A stretch of 22,702 nucleotides of DNA from Robiginitomaculum sp. (GTDB lineage: Bacteria > Pseudomonadota > Alphaproteobacteria > Caulobacterales > Maricaulaceae): contig JAKIUV010000046.1 of assembly GCA_021647375.1 (NCBI GenBank), positions 1 through 22,702 on the forward strand. Reading direction: 5' to 3'. Within the stretch, counting starts at the first letter, position 1, and each line of letters opens with the position of its first letter. The notes below the pieces were generated by a model. The model was not told where the DNA came from. It saw only the letters and a list, made by a program, of their open reading frames with translations, and made no database searches. This document shows positions 1 through 7,788 of this stretch, piece after piece. Position numbers and translations under genes: made by a program.

Positions 1-669
1 ATCGGATATGCGGCCGCAATAGAATTAGCCAAAGCCGGCTCCCACATTATTGCTACCGCCCGCACACAAGGCGGGCTTGAGGATCTGGACGATGCTATTC
101 GGGCGCAAGGTGGTGAATGCACAATCGTGCCCATGGATTTTAAAATGCTGGACGGGATCGACCAATTGGGTCAGGCGGTTTATGAGCGTTGGGGACGGCT
201 CGATGGCCTGCTGGCTAATGCTGGTGTGCTGGGCGAAATCGCACCTGTGCCCCATATTTCGCCCAAGAAATTTGACGAGGCATTGGCCATAAATGTCACT
301 GCAAATTTCCGCCTCATTCGTTCGTTGGAGCCTCTATTAATGGCATCTCCGTCCGGACGGGCCGTGTTTATGAGCTCGCGTTCAGCCGTGTCGCGCAAGG
401 CATTTTGGGGCGCATATGCCACCAGCAAAGCCGCACTAGATGCAATGGTACAGTGTTGGGCGCAAGAGACCGAGCAGTCAAATCTGCGTATAAATCTGGT
501 TTACCCCGGCCCCGTCCGCACCCAGATGCGCGCCAAAGCCATGCCCGGCGAAGACCCGGACACTTTACCACAACCAATAGATATAGCCAAACGCCTCGTC
601 CCGCTACTCTCGCCTGATTATAAAGCACATGGTGAAATTATCAGCTTTCGGGGCGAGGAACCGCTCTAG
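1..669 (+). CDS. Short-chain dehydrogenase/reductase (SDR), 5' end outside the window
   Basis: The frame is open from base 1 and ends at TAG 667-669, so the N-terminus lies outside the window. The visible part begins with IGYAAAIELAKAGSHIIATA, the second half of the Rossmann TGxxxGIG nucleotide-binding turn plus beta-2. The NAG motif of classical SDRs follows (LLANAGVLG, about bases 208-237). The active-site region has a serine in the VFMSSRSAVS strand and the catalytic pair in YATSK (about 415-429). The PGPVRT stretch after it is the usual substrate-loop entry. SDRs of this class are cytosolic NAD(P)-dependent oxidoreductases. The substrate cannot be read from the sequence. The truncated YciK-like or FabG-like layout is compatible with several subfamilies, so only the superfamily is assigned. 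Confidence 0.9.
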   Translation: MGYAAAIELAKAGSHIIATARTQGGLEDLDDAIRAQGGECTIVPMDFKMLDGIDQLGQAVYERWGRLDGLLANAGVLGEIAPVPHISPKKFDEALAINVTANFRLIRSLEPLLMASPSGRAVFMSSRSAVSRKAFWGAYATSKAALDAMVQCWAQETEQSNLRINLVYPGPVRTQMRAKAMPGEDPDTLPQPIDIAKRLVPLLSPDYKAHGEIISFRGEEPL

Positions 670-720
670 TTTGGGTTTATAGGGTAGGGTCGGTGGGCTT
701 TTCGGAAAATCGCTTTTTCG

Positions 721-2055
721 CTATTTAATTTGTGCGCGAAAATCTACCGTGAAATTCGGGAATGGTGTGCCATTGGCCATTGCGCCTTTCGGATTTAGGC
801 AAATATATGTAACTGCTGGATCATAGCCAGCTATTGGATTATAAGCACATGATACAAAATCAGCGGGCGGGCTGGCACTGTTTGAATACTTAACATCTGT
901 AGCCACATTAAAGCTCAGGCTGGCACTTGTTTGGCTGAATAAGACGGCACCCGTTCCTGGCCCTGGGCCGTCCATATCGCCGTTGAAAAACACTAAATCG
1001 GAAGGCAGTTTGTCTACAAGGAAAATCGAATCGCTGTCTGCATCGCCGTTGCCTTCATTGGTGACAGAAATAGAATAAACTACATCATCGCCCGGAACCG
1101 CATAAGCGCTAGCGGCAGCATCAAATAACGCCACCGTTTTTACGGCAGCTAATTGGGCGGCTCCTGGTGTTATGGGGGCTGCTGGAATTTGAAATCCAGT
1201 GATGCCAAGTTGCTCGGTTGAGCCTGTATTATTGGTTGTGTGGTCATCGTCCCCTACATGGACTATAATGGAACCTATGGCGACATCTGAGGCAATAGAA
1301 AAGAATGCTGTGGTCGCATTGCCCCAATCTCCAGTATTGTTATTTGCTGCTCCGGTTGGAGAGCCTATTGGCTCCGTTACCGTATAAATGACATCCCCGC
1401 CGGTTGTTTTCACCGTGCCTGTATATATGATGGGGTGGTCGCCAATAACGACACCGCCGGCATCAAAGACGATGACGCGGCCTACTGTGCCGTTATTAGG
1501 CCGAGATTCTAAATCCCCAACGTAAAACCCGAACTCGTAAACATCTGTTGTGCTATTGTTGAAATCTAATTTTACGGCTTTTAATCCTGTACCGGACACA
1601 CTGGTGGATAACCGGGTGTCGGTTGAGTATGGATTTGGTGAATTGCTCTGTATTGAGGTGCTTGGGCCATATGTTACTGAGCCACCTGTAGATAAAATAA
1701 AACTGGTTGAAGTTGGTAGACCTGGGCCAATTTGGTTGATGCGTCCCACTTCCCAGTCGACCTGATAACTGGCACCGGTCGGGTCGGTAAATGTTTTCGT
1801 ACCTGTATAACCTGCCCCACCGAGAAAAAGGTCGGGGCGATACGCGCCCGTAGGAAAGCTTGCCGCCCATGCATTGTCCAAAGTGTCTGCATTGGCACGC
1901 CCCGTAGCATTATTGCCAAATGCTTCATCGGAAATAGTAAGCGTACTGCCAGCGAATGCATTTCCGGCAACTGCGAATAGCGCCAAGAATACACTGGTTT
2001 TAGCCAATATTGCCAAGGCTTTAAAGTTGTTGTGCCAGTTGCTCATATTCGACAA
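721..2055 (-). CDS. Secreted beta-rich protein with C-terminal DUF11-type repeat
   Basis: A 444-residue protein that starts with a clear Sec signal peptide: a basic/polar N-terminus, a hydrophobic core around residues 15-30 and a likely cleavage after GNAFA (residue 35). The mature part is Gly/Thr/Ser/Asn-rich with alternating hydrophobic positions, typical of all-beta extracellular modules. Roughly residues 305-440 contain a stretch such as VVYSISVTNEGNGDADSDS followed by VDKLPSDLVF, which matches the DUF11/isopeptide-type 'conserved repeat' found in surface and anchored proteins. No sorting signal (LPXTG, PEP-CTERM) is visible at the end. I chose the TTG at 2053-2055 because AGGTGAG lies six bases upstream; the ATG at 2044-2046 is the alternative but has poor spacing. 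Function is unknown; likely exported or surface-associated. It is divergent from dnaG. Confidence 0.8.
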   Translation of the reverse strand: MSNMSNWHNNFKALAILAKTSVFLALFAVAGNAFAGSTLTISDEAFGNNATGRANADTLDNAWAASFPTGAYRPDLFLGGAGYTGTKTFTDPTGASYQVDWEVGRINQIGPGLPTSTSFILSTGGSVTYGPSTSIQSNSPNPYSTDTRLSTSVSGTGLKAVKLDFNNSTTDVYEFGFYVGDLESRPNNGTVGRVIVFDAGGVVIGDHPIIYTGTVKTTGGDVIYTVTEPIGSPTGAANNNTGDWGNATTAFFSIASDVAIGSIIVHVGDDDHTTNNTGSTEQLGITGFQIPAAPITPGAAQLAAVKTVALFDAAASAYAVPGDDVVYSISVTNEGNGDADSDSIFLVDKLPSDLVFFNGDMDGPGPGTGAVLFSQTSASLSFNVATDVKYSNSASPPADFVSCAYNPIAGYDPAVTYICLNPKGAMANGTPFPNFTVDFRAQIK

Positions 2056-2240
2056 TAATAACTCACCTAGTTCACGCCTGCTGATACGGGTTGTAATAGG
2101 TGAAATTGCTTTCTGCTTGTTTAAGTTCTATGGTAAATAGACGTTTTATAAGGCGTCTAAAAGTTGAGGTGAGGCGTCAAGCATTTAACTATCAGGCCTT
2201 AAATAACCCTCTGGCAATTTTCCTCCGTACCCCCTACATT

Positions 2241-4076
2241 ATGCCCATGCAATTTGGTGAACATTTTATTGATGAATTAAAGGCGCGTCTTCGGCCTTCG
2301 GACGTGATTGGCAAGCATGTCAAATTAAAGCGCCAAGGGCGGGAATTTGCGGCGCTGTCGCCGTTCACCAATGAAAAGTCGCCGTCGTTTTTTGTTAATG
2401 ACGAGAAGGGGTTTTATCACTGTTTTTCCTCGGGCAAGCATGGTGATATTATTTCGTTCCTGATGGAGGTCGAGGGGCTGAGTTTCCCTGAAACCGTGGA
2501 GCGTTTAGCACTGCAAGCTGGCATGGAACTTCCTGCCGTCGACCCGCAAGCAGAAGCCCGCGCTGCCTCTAACAAAAAAACCATTAGCTGGATTGAGCGC
2601 TCGAAAGAGTTTTTCGAGAAATCCCTGCGCCGGGAAATAGGCAAGGAGGCGCGGACATACCTAAAAGGTCGCGGTCTGACGGGCGAGGATTGCAAGCGGT
2701 TCGGGATTGGTTTCGCGCCCAATGATTACAGTGCGCTGGTCGACGAATTGACACAGCAAGGCGCATCCATGAACCGTCTGGCGGAATCCGGCATGGTCAT
2801 TCGTCCTGACGATAACCGTGAAAACCGTAAACCATGGGATCGTTTTCGCAACCGCATCATGTTCCCGATTACCGATGCCCGTGGACGGCTGATTGCCTTT
2901 GGCGGGCGGGCGATGGAAAAAGACGCGAAAGCGAAATACCTCAACTCGCCCGAGACCAATATTTTCCATAAAGGCAGTGTGCTTTACCGCTATCCCGAAG
3001 CCCGCAAAGCCCTACATAGTCCGAATAACGGTGCGCGCGGGCTGATTGTGGCTGAGGGATATATGGATGTTATCGCGCTAGTGCGGGCCGGGTTTGAACA
3101 TGCTTGTGCGCCCTTGGGCACCGCGCTGACCGAAGACCAATTGGCTCTGTTGTGGCGGGCCGGGCCGGAGCCAACATTGTGCTTTGACGGCGATAAAGCT
3201 GGCTTGCGGGCTGCGTTTCGCTCGGTCGAGCGGGCTTTGCCTTTACTGCGCCCGGGACAGACTTTGCGTTTTGCTCTCATGCCGGAGGATATGGACCCAG
3301 ACGATCTTATCCGTGCCAAGGGTGCCGAAGCCATGAAGCGCGTGTTGGAAAAGTCCATACCCTTGGTGGATATGTTATGGCGGCGCGAAGTGGAGCGCGA
3401 AGTTTTGGACAGTCCCGAAGCCAAAGCGGGCCTGAAAAACCGGATTTTTGAAGCCCTGCGCGATATTAGCGACGAAGGGGTGCGCGACCAATATAAGACC
3501 GCGCTACTCGGTCGGTTTGACAAAGAATTCGGACGACCAAAATGGACGCCGGGCGGCAAATATAAAACATGGGGCGGCAAGCAAAAGCCGACCAAAACCC
3601 AGCAAAGTAAAATGCAGCCCCAAGCCCAGCAAATGGCCCGCGAAAGGCGGCTAATCGGCGCGGTGTTAGAGTGGCCTGAGCTTCTGGAGCGGGTTGACCA
3701 AACATTGTTTAGCTTGAAATTCAGCTCAAGCGCCTGCGAAAGCCTGCAAAATGCACTTTTAAGCTATTGGCAGGACACAATAGCGGTTGATAAGCGCGCC
3801 CTCATTGCCCATATAGAAGACGAAGGACTGGCTGCGGCTATCAAACCTATCGTGCGGGAACGTAATTTGGCCATAGCGGCTATGGGCGGCGTTGACGCTA
3901 ATTTAACCAAACGTCAGACAATATGGCTGACCGAGGCAGGAAAATTGATGGCCCGCGAGAGCGGCGGAGCAGACAGAGAAGAAACAAGAGGGCGGCTGGC
4001 TGATACCATTCGCTCCGACAAGACGGACGCATTACAGCGTTTGTCACGCGCAACTGGCCCTAAAAAGTCTAGCTAG
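2241..4076 (+). CDS. dnaG: DNA primase
   Basis: DnaG makes the RNA primers for lagging-strand replication with DnaB helicase. From the ATG at 2241 the protein is 611 residues, normal for the family. The N-terminal CHC2-type domain keeps its fold signature (SPF.NEKSPSF, GFYHCFSSGKHGD), but the zinc ligands are mostly replaced: positions 40, 43, 61 and 64 read Ser, Thr, Cys, Ser instead of Cys, His, Cys, Cys. The RNA polymerase core follows with FRNRIMFPITDARGRLIAFG. The TOPRIM domain has EGYMDV near residue 272 and the metal-binding DGD near 316. A C-terminal helicase-interaction region ends the protein. The frame is open upstream to 2100, but those extra 47 residues do not resemble primase and the homologous start is MPMQFGEHFIDELKAR. 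The ATG at 2247 is equally possible; neither has a good ribosome site. rpoD follows, the classic macromolecular-synthesis order. Confidence 0.97.
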   Translation: MPMQFGEHFIDELKARLRPSDVIGKHVKLKRQGREFAALSPFTNEKSPSFFVNDEKGFYHCFSSGKHGDIISFLMEVEGLSFPETVERLALQAGMELPAVDPQAEARAASNKKTISWIERSKEFFEKSLRREIGKEARTYLKGRGLTGEDCKRFGIGFAPNDYSALVDELTQQGASMNRLAESGMVIRPDDNRENRKPWDRFRNRIMFPITDARGRLIAFGGRAMEKDAKAKYLNSPETNIFHKGSVLYRYPEARKALHSPNNGARGLIVAEGYMDVIALVRAGFEHACAPLGTALTEDQLALLWRAGPEPTLCFDGDKAGLRAAFRSVERALPLLRPGQTLRFALMPEDMDPDDLIRAKGAEAMKRVLEKSIPLVDMLWRREVEREVLDSPEAKAGLKNRIFEALRDISDEGVRDQYKTALLGRFDKEFGRPKWTPGGKYKTWGGKQKPTKTQQSKMQPQAQQMARERRLIGAVLEWPELLERVDQTLFSLKFSSSACESLQNALLSYWQDTIAVDKRALIAHIEDEGLAAAIKPIVRERNLAIAAMGGVDANLTKRQTIWLTEAGKLMARESGGADREETRGRLADTIRSDKTDALQRLSRATGPKKSS

Positions 4077-4253
4077 ACTGGGGGACGCGCAAAATTTATA
4101 GTTCGCATTTCGTGCGGGCGCAAAGAAAAGAGGCTCCACCTGCCAAGAACTGAAAAGTTTGGGCGGGGCGGGGTTGTTTTGGCGTTGGAAGGCCTTATTT
4201 TAGGTGAGAGCTTATTAGAGGTAAAAACAGGCGCCGCGAAATGGAGAAGATTT

Positions 4254-6335
4254 ATGGCTAAAGCAGTAGCCAAGAAAACGGTAAAGAAAAAGCCAGCCGC
4301 CAAAAAGGCGACTAAAAAGACAGCAGCGCAAGAAGTTGTTGTTGAAACAGTGGACGTGGCGCCAAAAGAGAAATCCACTATGCTCGACATGGACGATGTT
4401 GAGGTTAAACGCATGATTGCTGTGGCCAAGAAAAGCGGCCTGCTTGCTACATCAGAGCTTAATAAGCATTTGAATGTCGACGAAGTGACCCCTGACCAAA
4501 TTGAGGTCACATTATCGGAGCTTTCCGATCTGGGCATATCCGTGGTCGATGATAAAGACCAAGGCGATACGTCTGCCAACACCCTGACCAAAGCAGACAG
4601 TCGCGTTGTTAAAGGCGGAAATTCCAAGCCCGCTCACGATAGAACAGATGACCCTGTACGGATGTATTTGCGCGAAATGGGTACTGTTGAGTTGCTGTCC
4701 CGCGAGGGCGAAATCTCGATCGCCAAACGGATTGAGGCAGGGCGCCATACAATGATTAAGGGGCTTTGCGAAAGTGCATTGACCTTTGAAGCCATCATGG
4801 TGTGGCGCGAAGAGTTGGAAGAAGAGCGTATTCTCCTGCGCGATATTATTGATCTGGATACCACCTATAATCTGTCTATCGGCAATATCCAAGAAGACCG
4901 TTCCGATGCCGCCGTCCGACGTGAGAAGATTGAAAAAGGCGAGATAGAGCCTGAAAAGGGCGAGAAGATTGAAAAGCCCAAGCACGGCCCCGTGCTTAAG
5001 CTTGCCACCCATGCCGAGGGTGAAAAAACCTTGGACGACGACGAAGAAGAAGACGAAGACGAAAAAATAAATCTGTCAATGGCGGCCATGGAAGCGGAGC
5101 TTCGCGACGGGATTCTTGAAATTCTCAATAATATTGGTCGGGATTTTGGCCGCTTCCAAAATTTGCAAGACATGCAAATTCGCGCGCGCATGAAGGGCAA
5201 AGCTCTGCGCAAGCCGCAACAACAAGAATTTGACGATCTACAAAAGTTAATCATCAAAGAACTGAAATCCTTGCAGCTTAATAATGCCCGGATCGAAGCT
5301 TTGGTCGGTCAATTGTACGCTATTAATAAGCGCCTCATCGGACTTGAGGGTAAATTAATGCGCCTAGCCGATGGTAACGGCGTGCCGCGTCAAGACTTTT
5401 TGGCGTGTTATCTAGGCAGTGAGCTTAACCCGGATTGGGTTGATAGTCTGGGGGGGCGTTCTGAAGCTTGGGACAGGTTTATTGGCCGCGAAAAGCGCAC
5501 GATTGATAAACTGCGCACGGAAATAGCCGAGCAAGCTCAGGAAACAGGTGTGCCTGTCGATGAGTTTCGCCGCATTGTTCAAACTGTGCAAAAGGGCGAG
5601 CGCGAAGCTGCCCAAGCCAAAAAAGAAATGGTCGAAGCCAATCTGCGCCTCGTGATTTCTATTGCCAAAAAATACACAAATCGCGGCTTGCAATTCCTCG
5701 ATCTTATCCAAGAGGGTAATATTGGCCTGATGAAAGCTGTGGATAAATTTGAATACAGGCGCGGCTATAAATTCTCCACCTATGCGACGTGGTGGATACG
5801 CCAGGCCATCACCCGTTCCATCGCCGACCAAGCGCGCACCATTCGTATCCCGGTGCATATGATCGAGACCATCAATAAAATCGTCCGCACCAGCCGTCAA
5901 ATCTTACACGAAATTGGCCGCGAGCCGACACCAGAAGAGCTGGCTAAAAAACTAGCCATGCCGCTGGATAAAGTGCGCAAGGTCATGAAAATCGCCAAAG
6001 AGCCAATCTCCCTCGAAACCCCTATCGGCGACGAAGAAGACAGCCAGCTAGGTGATTTTATCGAAGACAGCGGCGCCATCCTGCCCATAGACGCCGCCAT
6101 CCAATCCAACCTGCGCGAAACAACGACCCGCGTGCTGGCGTCCCTAACCCCGCGCGAAGAACGCGTCCTACGCATGCGCTTCGGCATAGGCATGAACACC
6201 GACCATACCCTAGAAGAAGTAGGCCAACAGTTCAGTGTGACCCGCGAACGGATACGGCAGATTGAAGCGAAAGCGCTTAGGAAGTTGAAGCATCCGAGCA
6301 GGTCACGGAAGCTACGGAGTTTCCTTAATCAGTAG
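4254..6335 (+). CDS. rpoD: RNA polymerase primary sigma factor (sigma-70)
   Basis: The housekeeping sigma factor, 693 residues from the ATG at 4254. This start has a GGAGAAG ribosome site a few bases upstream and gives the Lys/Ala-rich leader MAKAVAKKTVKKK common in alphaproteobacterial RpoD; the open frame extends upstream to 4179 without support. Order of regions: 1.1 (about residues 40-125), 1.2 (DPVRMYLREMG), a long non-conserved insert with an acidic run (DDDEEEDEDEK, near residue 260), region 2 from about 455 to 530 (EANLRLVISIAKKY, GLQFLDLIQEGNIGLMKAV, the -10-binding YKFSTYATWWIRQAITR), region 3, and region 4 with the -35-binding helix-turn-helix (LEEVGQQFSVTRERIRQIEA). It lies 177 bases after dnaG and is intact. 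Confidence 0.98.
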   Translation: MAKAVAKKTVKKKPAAKKATKKTAAQEVVVETVDVAPKEKSTMLDMDDVEVKRMIAVAKKSGLLATSELNKHLNVDEVTPDQIEVTLSELSDLGISVVDDKDQGDTSANTLTKADSRVVKGGNSKPAHDRTDDPVRMYLREMGTVELLSREGEISIAKRIEAGRHTMIKGLCESALTFEAIMVWREELEEERILLRDIIDLDTTYNLSIGNIQEDRSDAAVRREKIEKGEIEPEKGEKIEKPKHGPVLKLATHAEGEKTLDDDEEEDEDEKINLSMAAMEAELRDGILEILNNIGRDFGRFQNLQDMQIRARMKGKALRKPQQQEFDDLQKLIIKELKSLQLNNARIEALVGQLYAINKRLIGLEGKLMRLADGNGVPRQDFLACYLGSELNPDWVDSLGGRSEAWDRFIGREKRTIDKLRTEIAEQAQETGVPVDEFRRIVQTVQKGEREAAQAKKEMVEANLRLVISIAKKYTNRGLQFLDLIQEGNIGLMKAVDKFEYRRGYKFSTYATWWIRQAITRSIADQARTIRIPVHMIETINKIVRTSRQILHEIGREPTPEELAKKLAMPLDKVRKVMKIAKEPISLETPIGDEEDSQLGDFIEDSGAILPIDAAIQSNLRETTTRVLASLTPREERVLRMRFGIGMNTDHTLEEVGQQFSVTRERIRQIEAKALRKLKHPSRSRKLRSFLNQ

Positions 6336-6341
6336 GGTATA

Positions 6342-6806
6342 ATGACTGCTATTTCCAAATATTTGGCTCTAAGGAAAATCCGTCGAATTGACGCTTATGA
6401 TGCCCAACTTAACGGGAAAAGCTTTGAGCACAAATTTAGAAAGTGGCTAAACAAATCACTGGGCGAAAAAAGGCCAGAAAATACTATCGCATTTAGTTTT
6501 AATTTGTTCATATGGGCTGATCAACAATATGGTGTGGAACTGGTCGGAACAAATAAATTCGATGTTGATGATTCGGACTGGGCGTGCGAGGAGATTTTTA
6601 GGCCGAAAATAGAATCTATCCGCATGCCGCTTGAGCACACGGAAGGTCATTGGGAAAGCGCTCTTGAGCTAATCAAAAATAACGTTCAGAATTATTTAAA
6701 TTCGGATGACCCCAATGCGAAAATCTTGAACACTTCTGCTGGTGTAGGAGTAGGTTTTGTTGATGGGGATTTACATTTGGTGAAGTTAAATAAGTTGCCG
6801 GACTAA
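6342..6806 (+). CDS. Conserved-looking hypothetical protein (154 aa) directly after rpoD
   Basis: Not recognised as a named family. The protein is 154 residues, soluble, without signal peptide or membrane segment. Two stretches look conserved-motif-like: FDVDDSDWACEEIF in the middle and VGVGFVDGDLHLV near the C-terminus, separated by an amphipathic helix (WESALELIKNNVQNYL). I have the impression of similar small bacterial orphan proteins with an ELIG..FD..D.DWAC.E core and a GFVDGDL end, some in immunity-like contexts, but I cannot confirm this. It starts six bases after the rpoD stop with AGGG just upstream, so it is probably co-transcribed with rpoD. Its sequence looks more AT-rich than the flanking housekeeping genes, and it stands next to a toxin-antitoxin remnant, which suggests acquisition. 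Confidence 0.7.
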   Translation: MTAISKYLALRKIRRIDAYDAQLNGKSFEHKFRKWLNKSLGEKRPENTIAFSFNLFIWADQQYGVELVGTNKFDVDDSDWACEEIFRPKIESIRMPLEHTEGHWESALELIKNNVQNYLNSDDPNAKILNTSAGVGVGFVDGDLHLVKLNKLPD

Positions 6807-6877
6807 GCTAGCAGGGGCAAATCACCAATCGTTATCATTCCTTTTAGCATTGTTGTGAATACCTTTACGAGATATTT

Positions 6878-6911
6878 GCTTTACATTTAGCTTTACATTT
6901 AGCTATACATA
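6878..6911. repeat. Three-unit 12-bp tandem repeat upstream of the toxin-antitoxin genes
   Basis: Two exact copies of GCTTTACATTTA (6878-6889, 6890-6901) are followed by a degenerate third (GCTATACATA from 6902). The array ends 15 bases before the toxin start codon. Repeated sites just upstream of a toxin-antitoxin operon are usually operators bound by the antitoxin's DNA-binding domain; here that would be the XRE protein at 7194. This role is inferred from position only. The rest of the 120-base gap from 6807 shows nothing else I can support. Confidence 0.5.
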
Positions 6912-6926
6912 TGCTACACAGTCAAT

Positions 6927-7187
6927 ATGGTTCTGGCAATCAAATATTCCCGACAATCAGATAAAGCCCTTCGGAAAATGCCTTTGAAACAGGCGCAAGC
7001 ATTGGTACGGAAAATCAATACCTATTCGGGCGAGCCGGACGGGATTTACTCTTGGGTCAAGCCGATGGTTGGCATTGGTGGTTTTCGTTATTCGCCAAGG
7101 TGATTGGCGGCCATTTGTCGGGTTGAGAACCGAATTGCTACAATACACATTAAGAAAATCGGGCATCGCCGAGAGATTTACAGATAG
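6927..7187 (+). pseudogene. RelE/ParE-type toxin, disrupted by paired indels (internal TGA at 7101)
   Basis: Read from ATG 6927 the frame gives MVLAIKYSRQSDKALRKM, a typical RelE/ParE/HigB-fold beginning, and ends with RIATIHIKKIGHRREIYR before TAG 7185-7187, a typical RelE C-terminus. The length of 86 codons fits the family. In the middle the reading is GFRYSPR-stop-LAAICRV, with TGA at 7101-7103. Removing one T at 7091-7092 and adding one G near 7110 restores GFRYRQGDWRAICRV, which is the conserved core strand of these mRNA interferases. The gene thus carries a +1 and a -1 change that cancel except for about eight codons containing a stop, so the product is a truncated, presumably inactive toxin. 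The antitoxin gene starts six bases downstream. Sequencing error is the alternative explanation. Confidence 0.8.
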
Positions 7188-7193
7188 GAGAAA

Positions 7194-7559
7194 ATGATGG
7201 GTGAACCACTTGAAAAACGGATTGAAGAACTTGAATATATCGTCAAGGAGCAAGGTGAGATTATCTATGAGTTGCAGGAGACTTTGGAGGACAAATGGTC
7301 GGCGGAAATTATCGCGGCTCATGATCCGAACGAGGAAACATTCCCAGCATATGTTATCAATCAGCTTATTCTTGAGGAAGTGAACCCGATAAAAGTTTAC
7401 CGCGAACACCGCACGCTTACCCAAGCTGAATTGGCCGTCGCTATCGGCTCTTCTAAAGCCTATATTTCGCAGCTGGAAACTGGGCGGAGAAATCCGGGGA
7501 AAGCCACATTGCGCAAATTAGCCAAGGCGTTGAATGTTGATACAGATATGTTGGTATAA
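7194..7559 (+). CDS. XRE-family antitoxin / transcriptional regulator
   Basis: A 121-residue protein. Residues 1-45 form a charged, probably coiled-coil segment (EKRIEELEYIVKEQGEII). The C-terminal half has a Cro/CI-type helix-turn-helix: REHRTLTQAELAVAIG, then SSKAYISQLETGRRNPG and KATLRKLAKALNV. This architecture with NPIKVYREHR leading into the HTH is that of HigA/RelB-like antitoxins that neutralise RelE-fold toxins and repress their own operon. TAGGAG lies a few bases upstream of the ATG at 7194 and partly within the toxin's stop. The toxin-before-antitoxin order is HigBA-like. The antitoxin is intact while the toxin is broken, so it may persist as a stand-alone regulator. The small membrane-protein gene starts immediately after its TAA. 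Confidence 0.88.
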   Translation: MMGEPLEKRIEELEYIVKEQGEIIYELQETLEDKWSAEIIAAHDPNEETFPAYVINQLILEEVNPIKVYREHRTLTQAELAVAIGSSKAYISQLETGRRNPGKATLRKLAKALNVDTDMLV

Positions 7560-7784
7560 ATGTCCAAAACCCTAAACAAATTAAACTGGCCAATCGTAAT
7601 CCTGCTGTGCCTAACGCTCGGGCTTGCGCCGTTTAGGCCGCCGCATGTTTGGGAGAAATTGAATATGTTGGTGGCTGGGGGATTAACGGCTCCTGCGGAT
7701 ATTTTTGATTTGCTCATGCACGGTGCGCCTTGGGTTTTGTTGTTGCTAAAAACTGGGTTCAGCTTGTTGGGGCGTAAGGGTTGA
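7560..7784 (+). CDS. Small membrane protein (74 aa)
   Basis: The ATG directly abuts the antitoxin TAA (TAAATG), so translation is probably coupled. The protein has two hydrophobic segments, about residues 10-25 (WPIVILLCLTLGLAPF) and 52-68 (GAPWVLLLLKTGFSLL), joined by RPPHVWEKLNMLVAGG and a DIFDLLMHG stretch. This pattern (LGLAPF, PHxxEKLxML, DxFDLLxHG, PxxLLLLK) recurs in short inner-membrane proteins often labelled 'RND transporter', a name that the 74-residue length cannot justify. I treat it as a genuine conserved small membrane protein of unknown role. It is convergent with the Rieske oxygenase gene, five bases away. Confidence 0.75.
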   Translation: MSKTLNKLNWPIVILLCLTLGLAPFRPPHVWEKLNMLVAGGLTAPADIFDLLMHGAPWVLLLLKTGFSLLGRKG

Positions 7785-7788
7785 TGTT

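Noticed and set aside
2138..2159. Inverted repeat TAGACG-10-CGTCTA upstream of dnaG
   Set aside because: Arms of six bases with a ten-base spacer can arise by chance, and I recognise no regulator site of this form.
2100..2240. Extension of the primase frame 47 codons upstream of 2241
   Set aside because: The added residues are Arg/Lys-rich and not primase-like, and the family N-terminus begins at MQFGEHFIDELK. The extension overlaps the divergent promoter region.
2990..3595. Minus-strand open frame of 201 codons
   Set aside because: Antisense shadow of dnaG with Ser/Arg-rich composition and no recognisable domain.
5449..5455. Seven-G run inside rpoD
   Set aside because: It encodes Leu-Gly-Gly in a variable part of the sigma factor and the frame is intact on both sides; slippage in an essential gene would be selected against.
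6338..6343. TATAAT overlapping the start of the gene after rpoD
   Set aside because: No -35 element at a proper distance, and the hexamer contains the first bases of the start codon, so a normal promoter would lie too far downstream. The gene has a ribosome site from the rpoD transcript.
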